From UBA1426 sp050953365 (lineage in GTDB: Bacteria; Bacillota; Clostridia; Peptostreptococcales; Anaerovoracaceae): DNA of 64,000 bases. Below are positions 1 through 8,542 of the stretch, piece by piece. The stretch's first letter is position 1, and the number at the start of each line of letters is the position of its first letter. The notes under the pieces were generated by a model. That model did no database searches. It saw only the letters and a program-made list of their open reading frames with translations, and was not told the DNA's origin. Location of the stretch: positions 44,914-108,913 of the forward strand of contig JBMNMN010000001.1 in the NCBI GenBank assembly GCA_050953365.1. Direction: 5' to 3'. The position numbers were made by a program, and so were the translations under genes.

Positions 1-341
1 ATCAGGTCCACATGCTTGGCCTCGTAATCAAAACTCACTACCATAATGGTATCGGCAAGATTCTGATTCAATCCCATCAAAAGCACATTGACCCTGCTCT
101 TGTCCTGAAACGCTTCGAAGAAGATGCTGTCTTCGCTGACCAGCACGGGCATATCGTCCATCAAGTTCGTTTCTGTCTCACCAAAAATCGGACTTTCGGC
201 GACTTCTTTAATAGCCTTTCCCGCGCCCACGAACCCGGCTGTGGCAATAACAAAGACAATCAAGAAGTAGCTGATAAAGATTTTAATGTTTTTGTTTTTA
301 TTGTATTGAGAGCCTTCGGCTTTTTTTCGCGCCATTTTCAT
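1..341 (-). CDS. LytR-CpsA-Psr (LCP) family protein, N-terminal part only
   Basis: The gene starts at 341 and runs off the window edge, so only about 113 residues are visible. They show a basic N-terminus, one membrane anchor near residues 18-40, then the start of an extracellular LCP domain with VNVLLMGLN and LADTIMVVSFD. These match VNALLLGVN and LTDTIMLVSYD in the neighbouring LCP protein at 517-1497, so the two are paralogues. LCP proteins usually move undecaprenyl-linked wall polymers (teichoic acid, capsule) onto peptidoglycan outside the membrane. The ribosome binding site is weak (GAAGGA about 14 bases upstream). An in-frame stop lies just upstream, and a second ATG two codons in (335) is possible. 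Family assignment is firm; the polymer is unknown. Confidence 0.85.
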   Translation of the reverse strand, partial: MKMARKKAEGSQYNKNKNIKIFISYFLIVFVIATAGFVGAGKAIKEVAESPIFGETETNLMDDMPVLVSEDSIFFEAFQDKSRVNVLLMGLNQNLADTIMVVSFDYEAKHVDL

Positions 342-516
342 CGAAAGACGACCGTTCCTTCATTTGTATTTTTCACAAAAGGAGAATAGCAAAAATATGG
401 GAAAACCCTTTATCTCTGTTGTTAAACAGAATCCTGAAAATAGAATCCCGATATTGTTATATTTTATACTACCTTAACGGAAAAGAAAAGCAAATTTGTT
501 CTCTTGGAAACAGGCA

Positions 517-1497
517 TCATTCAACTTCATCCTGCTCCTCAGATTGCGGCTCCTCCGTTTCGATGGAATAGATTTCCATCAGCATCTCTTCCACCGCTTC
601 CTTGTCCACCCACCAATAGGATGCTCCGTTTTTCATGCCGGCTTTTCCCGGGGTGAGCCAAGTTTGTATATTTTCTCCTTTAAGACCCGTAGCTTTTGCT
701 ACGATCTTTAAGGCCATGGACAGGGGCAGATCCGAATCCACGTTTTCAATCACCGTCTTTGCTACCTTTGGCAATTGCAAACCCAAGGCTTGTCGAAATG
801 CAGATTTCACGAATTCCTGCTGGGCTTTTATCCGGCCGATATCTCCGTCGGGATAACCGGGATAGCCGGGACTGCCTTTTCGGAAACGGAGAAATTGCTC
901 AACGTTACGGCTGTCGATCACAATCGGACCTTTTGGTATGTCAATATATAGAGGCGGTGTGTCCGTGGGATCCTTATAGTACATATGGAAGGGAATATCC
1001 ATGGGAACGCCTCCTATGGAATCCACAATTCTTCCGATCCCGTCATAAGTGACCACGGCGTAATAGTGTATGGGTATGCCCATCAATACATCGCTGACAG
1101 CCTTGGCCGTTCCCACCGCAGTTCCTTTTCTGTAAATCGCATTGATCTTGAGTGAACCTGCAGTGGTGGCTTCCTTGCGCTCATAGTATGTATCCCGCGG
1201 AACGGATATTACATCCACGCGCTGATTTTTCATATCGTAGCTCACCAGCATAATGGTATCGGTAAGTTCATCGTTTACGCCGAGAAGCAGCGCATTGACC
1301 CGTTTCGAATCACGGAAAGCTTCAAAAAATGGGCTCTTCGGATCTATGAGCACATTCAAATCCAACTCTTCCTTAAGGCTTTCAGTCCCTTGAAACACCC
1401 GGACTGCCCCCAGCTGATCCAGCGCGTAGGAGACAGGGGTAAGAATTACGATAAAGATGACCAGCCATATTAAAAAATGTTTTATAAATACTTTCAT
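517..1497 (-). CDS. LytR-CpsA-Psr (LCP) family wall-polymer ligase
   Basis: This 326-residue protein has a short cytoplasmic start, one membrane helix at about residues 8-28 and a large extracellular LCP domain. Visible family marks are NALLLGVNDE, DTIMLVSYD, the Arg/Asp stretch VISVPRDTYY, and the later RFRKGSPGY and GDIGRIKAQQ segments that line the polyprenyl-phosphate pocket in LCP proteins. The expected role is transfer of glycopolymers from a lipid carrier to peptidoglycan. The acidic C-terminal tail (about 20 residues, many Glu) is not part of the domain. The gene is preceded by a second LCP gene in the same direction at 1-341, so wall-polymer attachment appears duplicated. The exact substrate cannot be told. 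Confidence 0.9.
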   Translation of the reverse strand: MKVFIKHFLIWLVIFIVILTPVSYALDQLGAVRVFQGTESLKEELDLNVLIDPKSPFFEAFRDSKRVNALLLGVNDELTDTIMLVSYDMKNQRVDVISVPRDTYYERKEATTAGSLKINAIYRKGTAVGTAKAVSDVLMGIPIHYYAVVTYDGIGRIVDSIGGVPMDIPFHMYYKDPTDTPPLYIDIPKGPIVIDSRNVEQFLRFRKGSPGYPGYPDGDIGRIKAQQEFVKSAFRQALGLQLPKVAKTVIENVDSDLPLSMALKIVAKATGLKGENIQTWLTPGKAGMKNGASYWWVDKEAVEEMLMEIYSIETEEPQSEEQDEVE

Positions 1498-1549
1498 AAC
1501 TTCTGCATCCTGTTTTGTATATGTATGACGATGTTTTGAGCAAATTGTT

Positions 1550-1571
1550 CCGCAAAGCTTTCGCTTTGCGG
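1550..1571. other. perfect hairpin upstream of the LCP gene
   Basis: CCGCAAAGC (1550-1558) and GCTTTGCGG (1563-1571) pair perfectly around a four-base loop, which reads GAAA on the minus strand. It lies about 55 bases upstream of the LCP start, so it could be a leader hairpin. No T tract follows, so it is not a typical terminator. Confidence 0.5.
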
Positions 1572-1621
1572 CCGAAAACGGCAGGCAATATATTCCTGTT
1601 TTTTCATATTTTCATAAGAGA

Positions 1622-1644
1622 GGACAAGGTGAAGCACCTTGTCC
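1622..1644 (-). terminator. hairpin downstream of hbd
   Basis: GGACAAGGTG (1622-1631) pairs with CACCTTGTCC (1635-1644) around three bases. It lies about 45 bases past the hbd stop and before the LCP gene. The following minus-strand sequence is only moderately T-rich, so termination is plausible but not certain. Confidence 0.5.
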
Positions 1645-1687
1645 CTCAATAAATCATTTTATAGGATTATAAGAGTTTACGCAAGTT

Positions 1688-2536
1688 TTATTTGCTGTAA
1701 TTGTAGAATCCTACGCCGGTCTTTCTGCCCAGCTTACCTCCGCGAACCATTTTCCTCAACAGGGGATGGGGTCTGTACTTGGTGTCACCAAACTCAGTGT
1801 ACAGCACTTCCATAATGGCAAGGCATACGTCCAGACCGATCAGATCGCCTAACTCCAATGGGCCCATGGGGTGATTGGCGCCCAGCTTCATGGCTGCATC
1901 GATGTCCTCAGCCTTGGCAACGCCGTCAGCCAAGATGCCGATGGCTTCGTTGATCATAGGAATCAATACACGATTGACGACAAATCCCGGAGCCTCTTCT
2001 ACCTGAACAGGGGTTTTCCCAAGAGCTTCTGTCAGTTGAATGATGGTGTCTTTTGTTTCTTCGGAGGTGGCGATTCCTTTGATGATCTCCACCAGTTTCA
2101 TCACCGGAACAGGATTGAAGAAATGCATGCCGATGACTTTATCCGGCCGTTTGGTTGCAGCCGCAATTTCCGTAATGGAGAGAGAGGAAGTATTTGTGGC
2201 AATGATAGCCTCAGGCTTTAACAGTTCATCCAGTTCCGCAAAAAGCGCTTTTTTGGCTTCCAGATCTTCCGTAGCTGCTTCGATGACCAAATCCGCATCC
2301 TTTACAATAGAAATATCCGTTGAGCCCGTAATCCGTCCCATGATGTCGGCCTTTTGCTCAGCGGTAATTTTTTCCTTTGCAACCAGTCTGTCCAGATTCT
2401 TTTCTACAGTTGCGATACCATTGTCAACGGATGTTTGTCTTCTTGCCCGAAGCACAACTTCGTAACCGTTTTGAGCCAGTACTTGAATGATCCCCGCACC
2501 CATAGTACCGGTGCCTAATACACCAATTTTCTTCAT
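1688..2536 (-). CDS. hbd: 3-hydroxybutyryl-CoA dehydrogenase
   Basis: This 282-residue enzyme interconverts acetoacetyl-CoA and 3-hydroxybutyryl-CoA in butyrate formation or beta-oxidation. The length is normal. The N-terminal Rossmann domain has GTGTMG at residues 8-13. The catalytic His is H138 in GMHFFNPVPVMKLVE, and the C-terminal helical domain has GFVVNRVL and NHPMGPLELGDLIGLD. The residue after the second strand that is usually Asp in NADH enzymes is absent: the sequence reads VVLRARRQ, which suggests NADP(H) preference (inference). The start is fixed by AGGAGG eight bases upstream. It is collinear with crt and pgi, but an IS4-family element now separates it from crt. Confidence 0.93.
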   Translation of the reverse strand: MKKIGVLGTGTMGAGIIQVLAQNGYEVVLRARRQTSVDNGIATVEKNLDRLVAKEKITAEQKADIMGRITGSTDISIVKDADLVIEAATEDLEAKKALFAELDELLKPEAIIATNTSSLSITEIAAATKRPDKVIGMHFFNPVPVMKLVEIIKGIATSEETKDTIIQLTEALGKTPVQVEEAPGFVVNRVLIPMINEAIGILADGVAKAEDIDAAMKLGANHPMGPLELGDLIGLDVCLAIMEVLYTEFGDTKYRPHPLLRKMVRGGKLGRKTGVGFYNYSK

Positions 2537-2589
2537 TATGGTAACCTCCTATTTTCTTTCGGCTTTGTTGTCTTACCCATAAATTATTG

Positions 2590-2596
2590 TATAGTA
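2590..2596. repeat. target-site duplication, left copy (TATAGTA)
   Basis: TATAGTA directly abuts the left inverted repeat at 2597. The identical seven bases abut the right end at 4201-4207, as expected after a staggered insertion. Confidence 0.85.
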
Positions 2597-4200
2597 CTTA
2601 AACTTCGCACTTGTAAAAGTGCCTATGCACCTTGAAAATTCAATACTATAGGGCAATAAAACAGCCGGAATAATAGCAAAAGTCCTCCATTTTTGGTATA
2701 ATTGAGTTACCAGAAACAATCTACCAGATGGAAAGGACTTATGCTATGAAAAGTATACCACAAGCTTACCAAAACGATAAGAAAGTTTCGTCATCAATTA
2801 AGTACTTCTTTAAAAAGTACAGAGTATCATCGGCCTTAAGATGCGCAAACGCCTATAAAAGCAAAGGGATATCGGCTGTATTGATTTATCAATACTTGTT
2901 TGGTCTTGTCTTTACGAACCGAAGCATGTATATGAACATGCTCATGGGTACTCACTGCGCCGGTTTCGGGAAGGATACTGTGTACAGATTCATGAACTCA
3001 AGTCATATCAATTGGATTCGATTCACAACCTGGATTAGCTCATTTATCATTAGGGAATCACTTACTCAGCTAACGGATGCTAAGCGTGTAAATGTCCTAA
3101 TAATCGATGACACTTTGTATGAACGGTCGAGTTCTAAGAAAGTTGAACTTTTGGCCAAAGTCTATGATCATGTTAAGAGGACTTATAAATACGGATTTCG
3201 GCTTCTCACCCTTGGCTGGTCTGATGGCAATACTTTTCTTCCCGTCAACGGATGTCTTTTATCCACAGAAAACAGTAAAAATCGAATAAATGAAGCCGCT
3301 CCGTTGGACAAAAGATCCGTTGGTTATGCCAGAAGGAGTTTAGCACAAACCAAAGCAACCACTGTGGTTCTTGAGCTTTTATCGGTAGCTAAAAAATCCT
3401 TCATTCCGGCAACCCATGTGCTATTTGATACTTGGTTTTGTTCACCATCCTCTTTAATCGCGATTAAGGAGATAGGCTATGATGTGATAGCTATGGCAAA
3501 GAAAACATCAAAGATGCATTACCTGTACAAGGGAAAGATGCAGCCATTAACGGAGATATACAAGCAAAACAGAAAACGAAGAGGTAGATCAAGATATCTG
3601 CTTTCCGTAGAAGTTTCTCTGGTTAAAGACGGTGAATCCATTCCCGCCAGAATAGTTTATGTTCGTAACAAGAATAAGCGTAAGGATTATCTTGCACTGA
3701 TAACTACTGATATGAGCATTCGCGAGGATGAGATGATTCGTATCTATGGAAAGCGCTGGAATATCGAGGTTTTCTTCAAGGTCTGTAAATCATATCTACG
3801 ATTAAGCAAGGAGTGCAACTCATTGTCATACGATGCTATGACCGCACATACAGCCGTTGTCTTTACAAGATACATGATGCTGGCGATGGAAAACCGCCAG
3901 ACATCTGATCCGCGAACGTTGGGTGAATTATTCCATCTTGTTTCAGATGAAATGGCGGATATTACACTGGCACAGGCTTTCCAACTGCTCATGCAGTTGT
4001 TTATAGATACAATCGCCGACAAATTATCTCTAACTTCAAAACAACTGGATCAATTGCTTGAAGTTTTCATAGCAGCCATTCCCAAGGAGCTAAAAAGATG
4101 CCTGAAGTTATGCGCATAGTGGAGTACTTTTTGGCAATTGAATAACGCCCTATATTGAATTTTCAAGGTGCATCGATATTATTGATGTGCGAAGTTTAAG
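2597..4200 (+). mobile_element. IS4-family insertion sequence, complete (1604 bp)
   Basis: The ends are inverted repeats of roughly 55 bp: left 2597-2654 and right 4147-4200. Both outermost ends read CTTAAACTTCGCAC inward, and both share an inner block GCACCTTGAAAATTCAATA; the bases between differ. The element is bounded by a perfect 7-bp direct repeat TATAGTA at 2590-2596 and 4201-4207. It carries one intact transposase gene on the plus strand, opposite to its neighbours. It sits between crt and hbd. Removing it would join the two genes across a short intergenic gap, so it probably split a crt-hbd transcription unit. Confidence 0.92.
2746..4119 (+). CDS. IS4-family transposase (DDE)
   Basis: This 457-residue transposase catalyses cut-and-paste movement of the surrounding element. 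The three acidic residues can be placed: Asp in LIIDDTLYE, Asp in LFDTWFCS, and Glu in YGKRWNIEVFFKVCK. The last fits the IS4 signature Y-x2-R-x3-E-x6-K exactly. The N-terminal third (SSIKYFFKKYRVSSALR) resembles the helical region of IS4 relatives. The start at 2746 is preferred because GAAAGGA lies a few bases upstream; an in-frame ATG at 2728 overlaps that site. A TATAAT hexamer at 2697-2702 could be the -10 box. The frame is intact, so the element may be active. Confidence 0.9.
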   Translation: MKSIPQAYQNDKKVSSSIKYFFKKYRVSSALRCANAYKSKGISAVLIYQYLFGLVFTNRSMYMNMLMGTHCAGFGKDTVYRFMNSSHINWIRFTTWISSFIIRESLTQLTDAKRVNVLIIDDTLYERSSSKKVELLAKVYDHVKRTYKYGFRLLTLGWSDGNTFLPVNGCLLSTENSKNRINEAAPLDKRSVGYARRSLAQTKATTVVLELLSVAKKSFIPATHVLFDTWFCSPSSLIAIKEIGYDVIAMAKKTSKMHYLYKGKMQPLTEIYKQNRKRRGRSRYLLSVEVSLVKDGESIPARIVYVRNKNKRKDYLALITTDMSIREDEMIRIYGKRWNIEVFFKVCKSYLRLSKECNSLSYDAMTAHTAVVFTRYMMLAMENRQTSDPRTLGELFHLVSDEMADITLAQAFQLLMQLFIDTIADKLSLTSKQLDQLLEVFIAAIPKELKRCLKLCA

Positions 4201-4207
4201 TATAGTA
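4201..4207. repeat. target-site duplication, right copy (TATAGTA)
   Basis: Direct copy of TATAGTA at 2590-2596, abutting the right inverted repeat of the IS4-family element. Confidence 0.85.
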
Positions 4208-4237
4208 TTTTATGGTTTTTTACCAGATGCAAATAAG

Positions 4238-5014
4238 TTATTCACCCTTAAACTCGGGCTTTCTCTTTTCCAAGAAAGCGCCCATGCCTTCCTTTTGGTC
4301 CGCGGTGCTGAAGCACTTTCCAAAAAGCTCCGCTTCAATCTCAATGGCTTCGTCCATATCGCTGCGCTCTAAACCTTTCACAATTGCCTCTTTGGAATAA
4401 GCTACAGCAAGAGGCGCATTCTTTGCAATTTTAGCCGCCAGAGCAAAGGCTTCGTCCAACAGGGACTCCTGGGGAACCACTTTGCTGACCAGGCCGATGG
4501 CGGCTGCCTCGTCGGCATCTATTATATCCCCCGTTAAGATCAACTCCATGGCTTTGGACTTGCCGACGAGCCGAGGCAGCCTCTGGGTCCCCGAGTAACC
4601 CGGCGTAATCCCCAGACCTACCTCGGGCTGGCCGAATTTCGCCTTGGCCCCTGCGATGCGAATATCACAGGCCATGGCCAGCTCGCAGCCGCCCCCAAGA
4701 GCAAATCCGTTCACTGCCGCAATAACGGGTTTCTTCAGCGTCTCGATTTTTCGGAACACTTTCTGGCCCAGACGTCCCCATTCGTAGCCGCCCTTTTCGT
4801 CCAAGGGATGCATCCCCGCGATGTCGGCCCCCGCCACAAAGGCCCTTCCTTCTCCGGTTATAATGACAACGCGGATATCCGGATCCGCATCCGCGGCTTC
4901 CACTGCCGCATCCAGTTCCGTCAACACCTGCTCGTTTAAAGCATTCATCGCCTCGGGCAGATCGATTCGAATCAATCCTATCCGCTCCTGCTTTTCAAAT
5001 TTTACCATCGTCAT
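4238..5014 (-). CDS. crt: enoyl-CoA hydratase / crotonase
   Basis: This 258-residue crotonase-fold enzyme hydrates short-chain 2-enoyl-CoA (crotonyl-CoA to 3-hydroxybutyryl-CoA). The oxyanion-hole segments are AFVAGADI and NGFALGGGCE. Both catalytic glutamates are present: Glu111 in GGGCELAMACD and Glu131 in FGQPEVGLG. The C-terminus ends FLEKRKPEFKGE as in other crotonases. The start at 5014 is chosen because AAAGGGTGGG lies just upstream. A longer frame back to 5035 would overlap the end of pgi and lacks a site. It lies 13 bases after pgi on the same strand, so the two are likely co-transcribed. With hbd it makes two adjacent steps of butyrate metabolism. Confidence 0.92.
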   Translation of the reverse strand: MTMVKFEKQERIGLIRIDLPEAMNALNEQVLTELDAAVEAADADPDIRVVIITGEGRAFVAGADIAGMHPLDEKGGYEWGRLGQKVFRKIETLKKPVIAAVNGFALGGGCELAMACDIRIAGAKAKFGQPEVGLGITPGYSGTQRLPRLVGKSKAMELILTGDIIDADEAAAIGLVSKVVPQESLLDEAFALAAKIAKNAPLAVAYSKEAIVKGLERSDMDEAIEIEAELFGKCFSTADQKEGMGAFLEKRKPEFKGE

Positions 5015-5027
5015 AGCACCCACCCTT

Positions 5028-6302
5028 TCATGCAATTATGTTTTTCAACTCAGCCAATATTTTTCGCATTTCCGTTTTATATTCCTCCACCCCCGGCTGG
5101 TCGAAGGGATTTACTCCGGCCAGATACCCGGAAAGGGCACAGGACCTTTCAAAGAAGTATACCAGCTGACCAAAATAATAGGGAGTCATGGCCGGTATAT
5201 CCACTCGAATCATGGGGATGCCCGCTTTGCGATGGGTAGCCGTCATTCCAAGAACCACGGCGCGGTTCACCTGATTCATGCAAAGTCCCGCAAGAGGCGC
5301 TCCGGCGCTTTCCGGTATAACAAGATCCCGGGGAGACGACTCCACATTTAAAATGGTTTCAAAGAAAACCGGATTTCCGTCCTGCAAAAATTGGCCTATG
5401 GAATGAAGGTCCGTAGAAAGTTGCAACGCCGCGGGGAAAATACCCTTTCCCTGCTTTCCCTCGCTTTCTCCAAAAAGCTGTTTAAGCCATTCGGAAAAAA
5501 ACTGTAGCCTGGGCTCGCAGCTTTCGAAAATTTCTATTGCCTTTCCCATTGCAAACAGCCGATTTCGCGCCGCCGCATACAGGGCAGCACCATCCTCTTC
5601 AAAAGGCAGGGGTTTCGACATATCCGCGGCGCCCAAAAGCATTTCATCCACAGGAATTCCCGCAACGCTTATCGGCAGAAGCCCCACCGAAGTCAGCACA
5701 GAATAACGTCCGCCTATGTCTTCCGGAACCGTAAAGCTTTCGTAGCCTTCCCGTTCCGCCTCTTCACGAAGGGCTCCGCTTTTTGGATTCGTCACCACGT
5801 AGATTCGCTCTGCGGCTTTTTCTTTCCCGTATTTTTTGATCAATAAATCCTTTAACAGCGCGAAAGCAATGTTTGGCTCCATAGTGGTTCCGGATTTTGA
5901 AACCACACAGAGGCAAAAATCCTTATGCGCAAGTTCCGCAAGCAGTTCACTGTGGTATGTCCCGCTGATGTTATGCCCGGCATAATAAACAGTAGGGCCC
6001 ATGCCCTTTTCCCCGAGCATTTCGATGGCGGCTCTGGCCCCGAGATAGGAACCGCCGATGCCGATTATAACAAAGGCGTCACATTTATCGCGAATGGCAT
6101 CGGCAGTCTCCTTTATCCTCTGAACCTCTTGTACATCGAACTCCCTGGGCCACCGAACCCAACCTGTAAGAGCTTCCTCGGAACATTCCAGCCATTGCTG
6201 ACCCTCAACCAGACGACCTTTCATGCTTTCGAGCTGCTCATAAGTCAGCGTAGAAGCGCCCAAGTCAACACGGACCTGTTTTGCTGCCGGATTATCACTC
6301 AT
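5028..6302 (-). CDS. pgi: glucose-6-phosphate isomerase
   Basis: This 424-residue cytosolic enzyme interconverts glucose-6-phosphate and fructose-6-phosphate. It is the short form common in Firmicutes. Visible SIS-domain marks are IGIGGSYLGARA near residue 80, the phosphate-binding VSKSGTTMEPN near 135, and the family signature DIGGRYSVLTSVGLLP near 195. GGGGAGG precedes the ATG. The gene is first in a run with crt. Pairing of a glycolytic gene with crotonase is not a standard operon but is clear here from the 13-base gap. Confidence 0.95.
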   Translation of the reverse strand: MSDNPAAKQVRVDLGASTLTYEQLESMKGRLVEGQQWLECSEEALTGWVRWPREFDVQEVQRIKETADAIRDKCDAFVIIGIGGSYLGARAAIEMLGEKGMGPTVYYAGHNISGTYHSELLAELAHKDFCLCVVSKSGTTMEPNIAFALLKDLLIKKYGKEKAAERIYVVTNPKSGALREEAEREGYESFTVPEDIGGRYSVLTSVGLLPISVAGIPVDEMLLGAADMSKPLPFEEDGAALYAAARNRLFAMGKAIEIFESCEPRLQFFSEWLKQLFGESEGKQGKGIFPAALQLSTDLHSIGQFLQDGNPVFFETILNVESSPRDLVIPESAGAPLAGLCMNQVNRAVVLGMTATHRKAGIPMIRVDIPAMTPYYFGQLVYFFERSCALSGYLAGVNPFDQPGVEEYKTEMRKILAELKNIIA

Positions 6303-6364
6303 TATTAGCCTCCCCTTATACCGCTACTATTCCTGACAACCATAAACCCGAAATACCGTAAGCC

Positions 6365-8314
6365 CTATGCCTCCGGAAAAATATCTTCTATTTGTCGTAT
6401 ACTCCCTCCGGCCCCATGTTCATGGCCGTTTCTATAGTTTGGCACCATAATTTTCAGCCACTGTATAATGTCTTCGTCACAGCCGTTGCATATGTGAATA
6501 ACTTCATCTCTAAGCGCGTCGCCACCCTGGCGGAGTATATCCGCGAGAGCCGGAGTCGGAGGCACAGGCCGGCCGATAAATATGCTTCCATGGGAAGTCT
6601 TTTTCAAACCCTCTTCATTCATCAAAAGCTCTTCATAGAGCTTTTCTCCCGGGCGAAGTCCGGTGAACACGATATCAATGTCTATATAGGGCTTATAGCC
6701 GGAAAGCCGAATGAGATTTTCCGCCAGGTCCTTAATCTTCATCGCTTCGCCCATATCTAATATGAAAATTTCTCCTCCTGCCGCCATGGCGCCGGTTTGG
6801 ATCACCAACTGCACCGCTTCCGGGATTGTCATAAAATAGCGCGTAACTTCGCGGTGAGTCACCGTTACGGGCCCTCCCTGCTCGATCTGCTTTTGAAACA
6901 AGGGAAGAACACTGCCATTACTCCCTAAAACGTTGCCGAATCGGACGGCAGAAAAGCTGGTCATGGAAGTCCGGCTCTTATCCTGCATCAGCATCTCTGC
7001 AATGCGCTTTGTGGCTCCCATTACGTTGGTCGGATTTACGGCTTTATCGGTGGAAATAAGTATAAACTTTTCAACTCGATACGCATCGGATAAATCAATT
7101 GCATTCTTTGTGCCGATGATATTATTCAGCAAAGCCTCCCTGGGGTTCATTTCCATCAGTGGCACATGCTTGTGCGCTGCCGCATGAAATACTACATGGG
7201 GTTGATGATTGTTAAAAATCCGCTCAAGGTTTTCTTTGTTTTGCACCGAAGCGATCACCGGTATGAACTCAAGCGCGGGATAAGTCCTATGCAGCTCTAT
7301 GCTCAATTCATAGAGACTGTTCTCGTAAATATCCAGTCCCACGATCTTCCGGGGATTATTGGCCGCCACCTGCCTGCAAAGCTCCGAGCCGATGGACCCC
7401 CCTGCCCCCGTCACTAAAACGATCTTGTCACCAATGTATCCGCTGATGGCCTTAATGTCCAACGTTACCGGCTCGCGTCCCAGCAAATCTTCGATATTAA
7501 CCCTTCTCAGCCTGCTGATGCCCACTTTTCCGTCAATCAGATCTATGTACGCAGGCAAGATATTCGTCCTGCAGCCCGTCTTTCCGCAAATATTGGCAAT
7601 GGCCTGGACTTCCTTACGGGTCCCCGAAGGGATCGCGATGATAATCTCGTCAATGCTATGTTTTTTAACAACCTCGGGGATCGAATAACGATTCCCAAAG
7701 ACCTTTTTCCCCACAATCCGCGTCCCGATTTTCGCAGGATCATCATCGATGACGCCCACTACTTTCTTTCCGGACCGGGGATTTGCCCGGATTTCTTTGA
7801 TCATACTGGCGCCCGCATCTCCCGCTCCGACAATGAGTACCCTGGAAATCCTGTCAGAGCCGGAGCTTTCTCTAAGCGCCCGCTGGATTACCTGCCCCAG
7901 ACTCTCCGAGCTGCGAATACTGCGGAACAGCCGATAGCAGATTCTCGTCCCTCCGAGGAAGAGAATGTCAAAAGAAAAGACCATCAGGTAAACGCTTCTG
8001 GGAAGCATTTCCTGTAATAAAAACATGACCAGAATCACGGAGGTAAAGTTTAACACGGCTGCAACCGTTACCTGAAAAACCTCGTGAATCCCGGCATACT
8101 TCCACAGGCTGCTGTATAGCCCCAGAGCCGCATTTATAGCAAGTTTAATTGCCGTAACGAAAGGCACCCAACTTATATAGAGTGCAAAATACCTGGTGAA
8201 TTCGTTGGAATGTACCGTAAAATCAAACCGGAGCAGCAGAGCGACAATAAAAGCCAGATTGATAGAGACGATGTCTGCTAAAATAAGGATGCTGATCTTC
8301 GAATATTTCTTCAT
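6365..8314 (-). CDS. CapD/FlaA1-type nucleoside-diphosphate-sugar 4,6-dehydratase, membrane-bound
   Basis: This 649-residue polysaccharide biosynthesis protein has four membrane helices in the first 130 residues, a CoA-binding-like Rossmann domain (VLIVGAGDAGASMIKEI near 165), then an SDR dehydratase domain (VLVTGAGGSIGSELCRQ near 300). In the SDR active site the usual Tyr-x3-Lys is Met-x3-Lys (STDKAVNPTNVMGATKR), which is normal for this CapD/PglF/WbpM group. These proteins convert UDP-GlcNAc to a 4-keto-6-deoxy sugar for capsule, O-glycan or bacillosamine-type glycosylation. The start at 8314 is supported by GAGGATCC; in-frame upstream starts are GTG at 8347 and ATG at 8326. A standalone gene; no sugar transferase sits nearby. 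Confidence 0.9.
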   Translation of the reverse strand: MKKYSKISILILADIVSINLAFIVALLLRFDFTVHSNEFTRYFALYISWVPFVTAIKLAINAALGLYSSLWKYAGIHEVFQVTVAAVLNFTSVILVMFLLQEMLPRSVYLMVFSFDILFLGGTRICYRLFRSIRSSESLGQVIQRALRESSGSDRISRVLIVGAGDAGASMIKEIRANPRSGKKVVGVIDDDPAKIGTRIVGKKVFGNRYSIPEVVKKHSIDEIIIAIPSGTRKEVQAIANICGKTGCRTNILPAYIDLIDGKVGISRLRRVNIEDLLGREPVTLDIKAISGYIGDKIVLVTGAGGSIGSELCRQVAANNPRKIVGLDIYENSLYELSIELHRTYPALEFIPVIASVQNKENLERIFNNHQPHVVFHAAAHKHVPLMEMNPREALLNNIIGTKNAIDLSDAYRVEKFILISTDKAVNPTNVMGATKRIAEMLMQDKSRTSMTSFSAVRFGNVLGSNGSVLPLFQKQIEQGGPVTVTHREVTRYFMTIPEAVQLVIQTGAMAAGGEIFILDMGEAMKIKDLAENLIRLSGYKPYIDIDIVFTGLRPGEKLYEELLMNEEGLKKTSHGSIFIGRPVPPTPALADILRQGGDALRDEVIHICNGCDEDIIQWLKIMVPNYRNGHEHGAGGSIRQIEDIFPEA

Positions 8315-8440
8315 ATGGATCCTCATCTTATGTAATATTTTTGCCACTCCCTATTGTAAAACGTACACTTCACAAGGGTGCTGTAGGAAGCTTATTTGGC
8401 GTTGTAATAGGTGCGTCGTGCAAATTCCTTTTCGCACACT

Positions 8441-8470
8441 GCACCTCCAGGAAGAACTCCGGGAGGTGCA
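8441..8470. other. inverted repeat between the dehydratase and oxidoreductase genes
   Basis: GCACCTCC and GGAGGTGC form an 8-bp stem around about a dozen bases. It lies between the minus-strand oxidoreductase end (8543) and the dehydratase start. There is no T tract on the minus strand, so a terminator role is only possible. Confidence 0.4.
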
Positions 8471-8542
8471 AATTTAATAATATAATACTATTTTTTACCG
8501 GATATCGCAAGCTTTTTAGATGTGTTGAAGCGTAATACCGGG

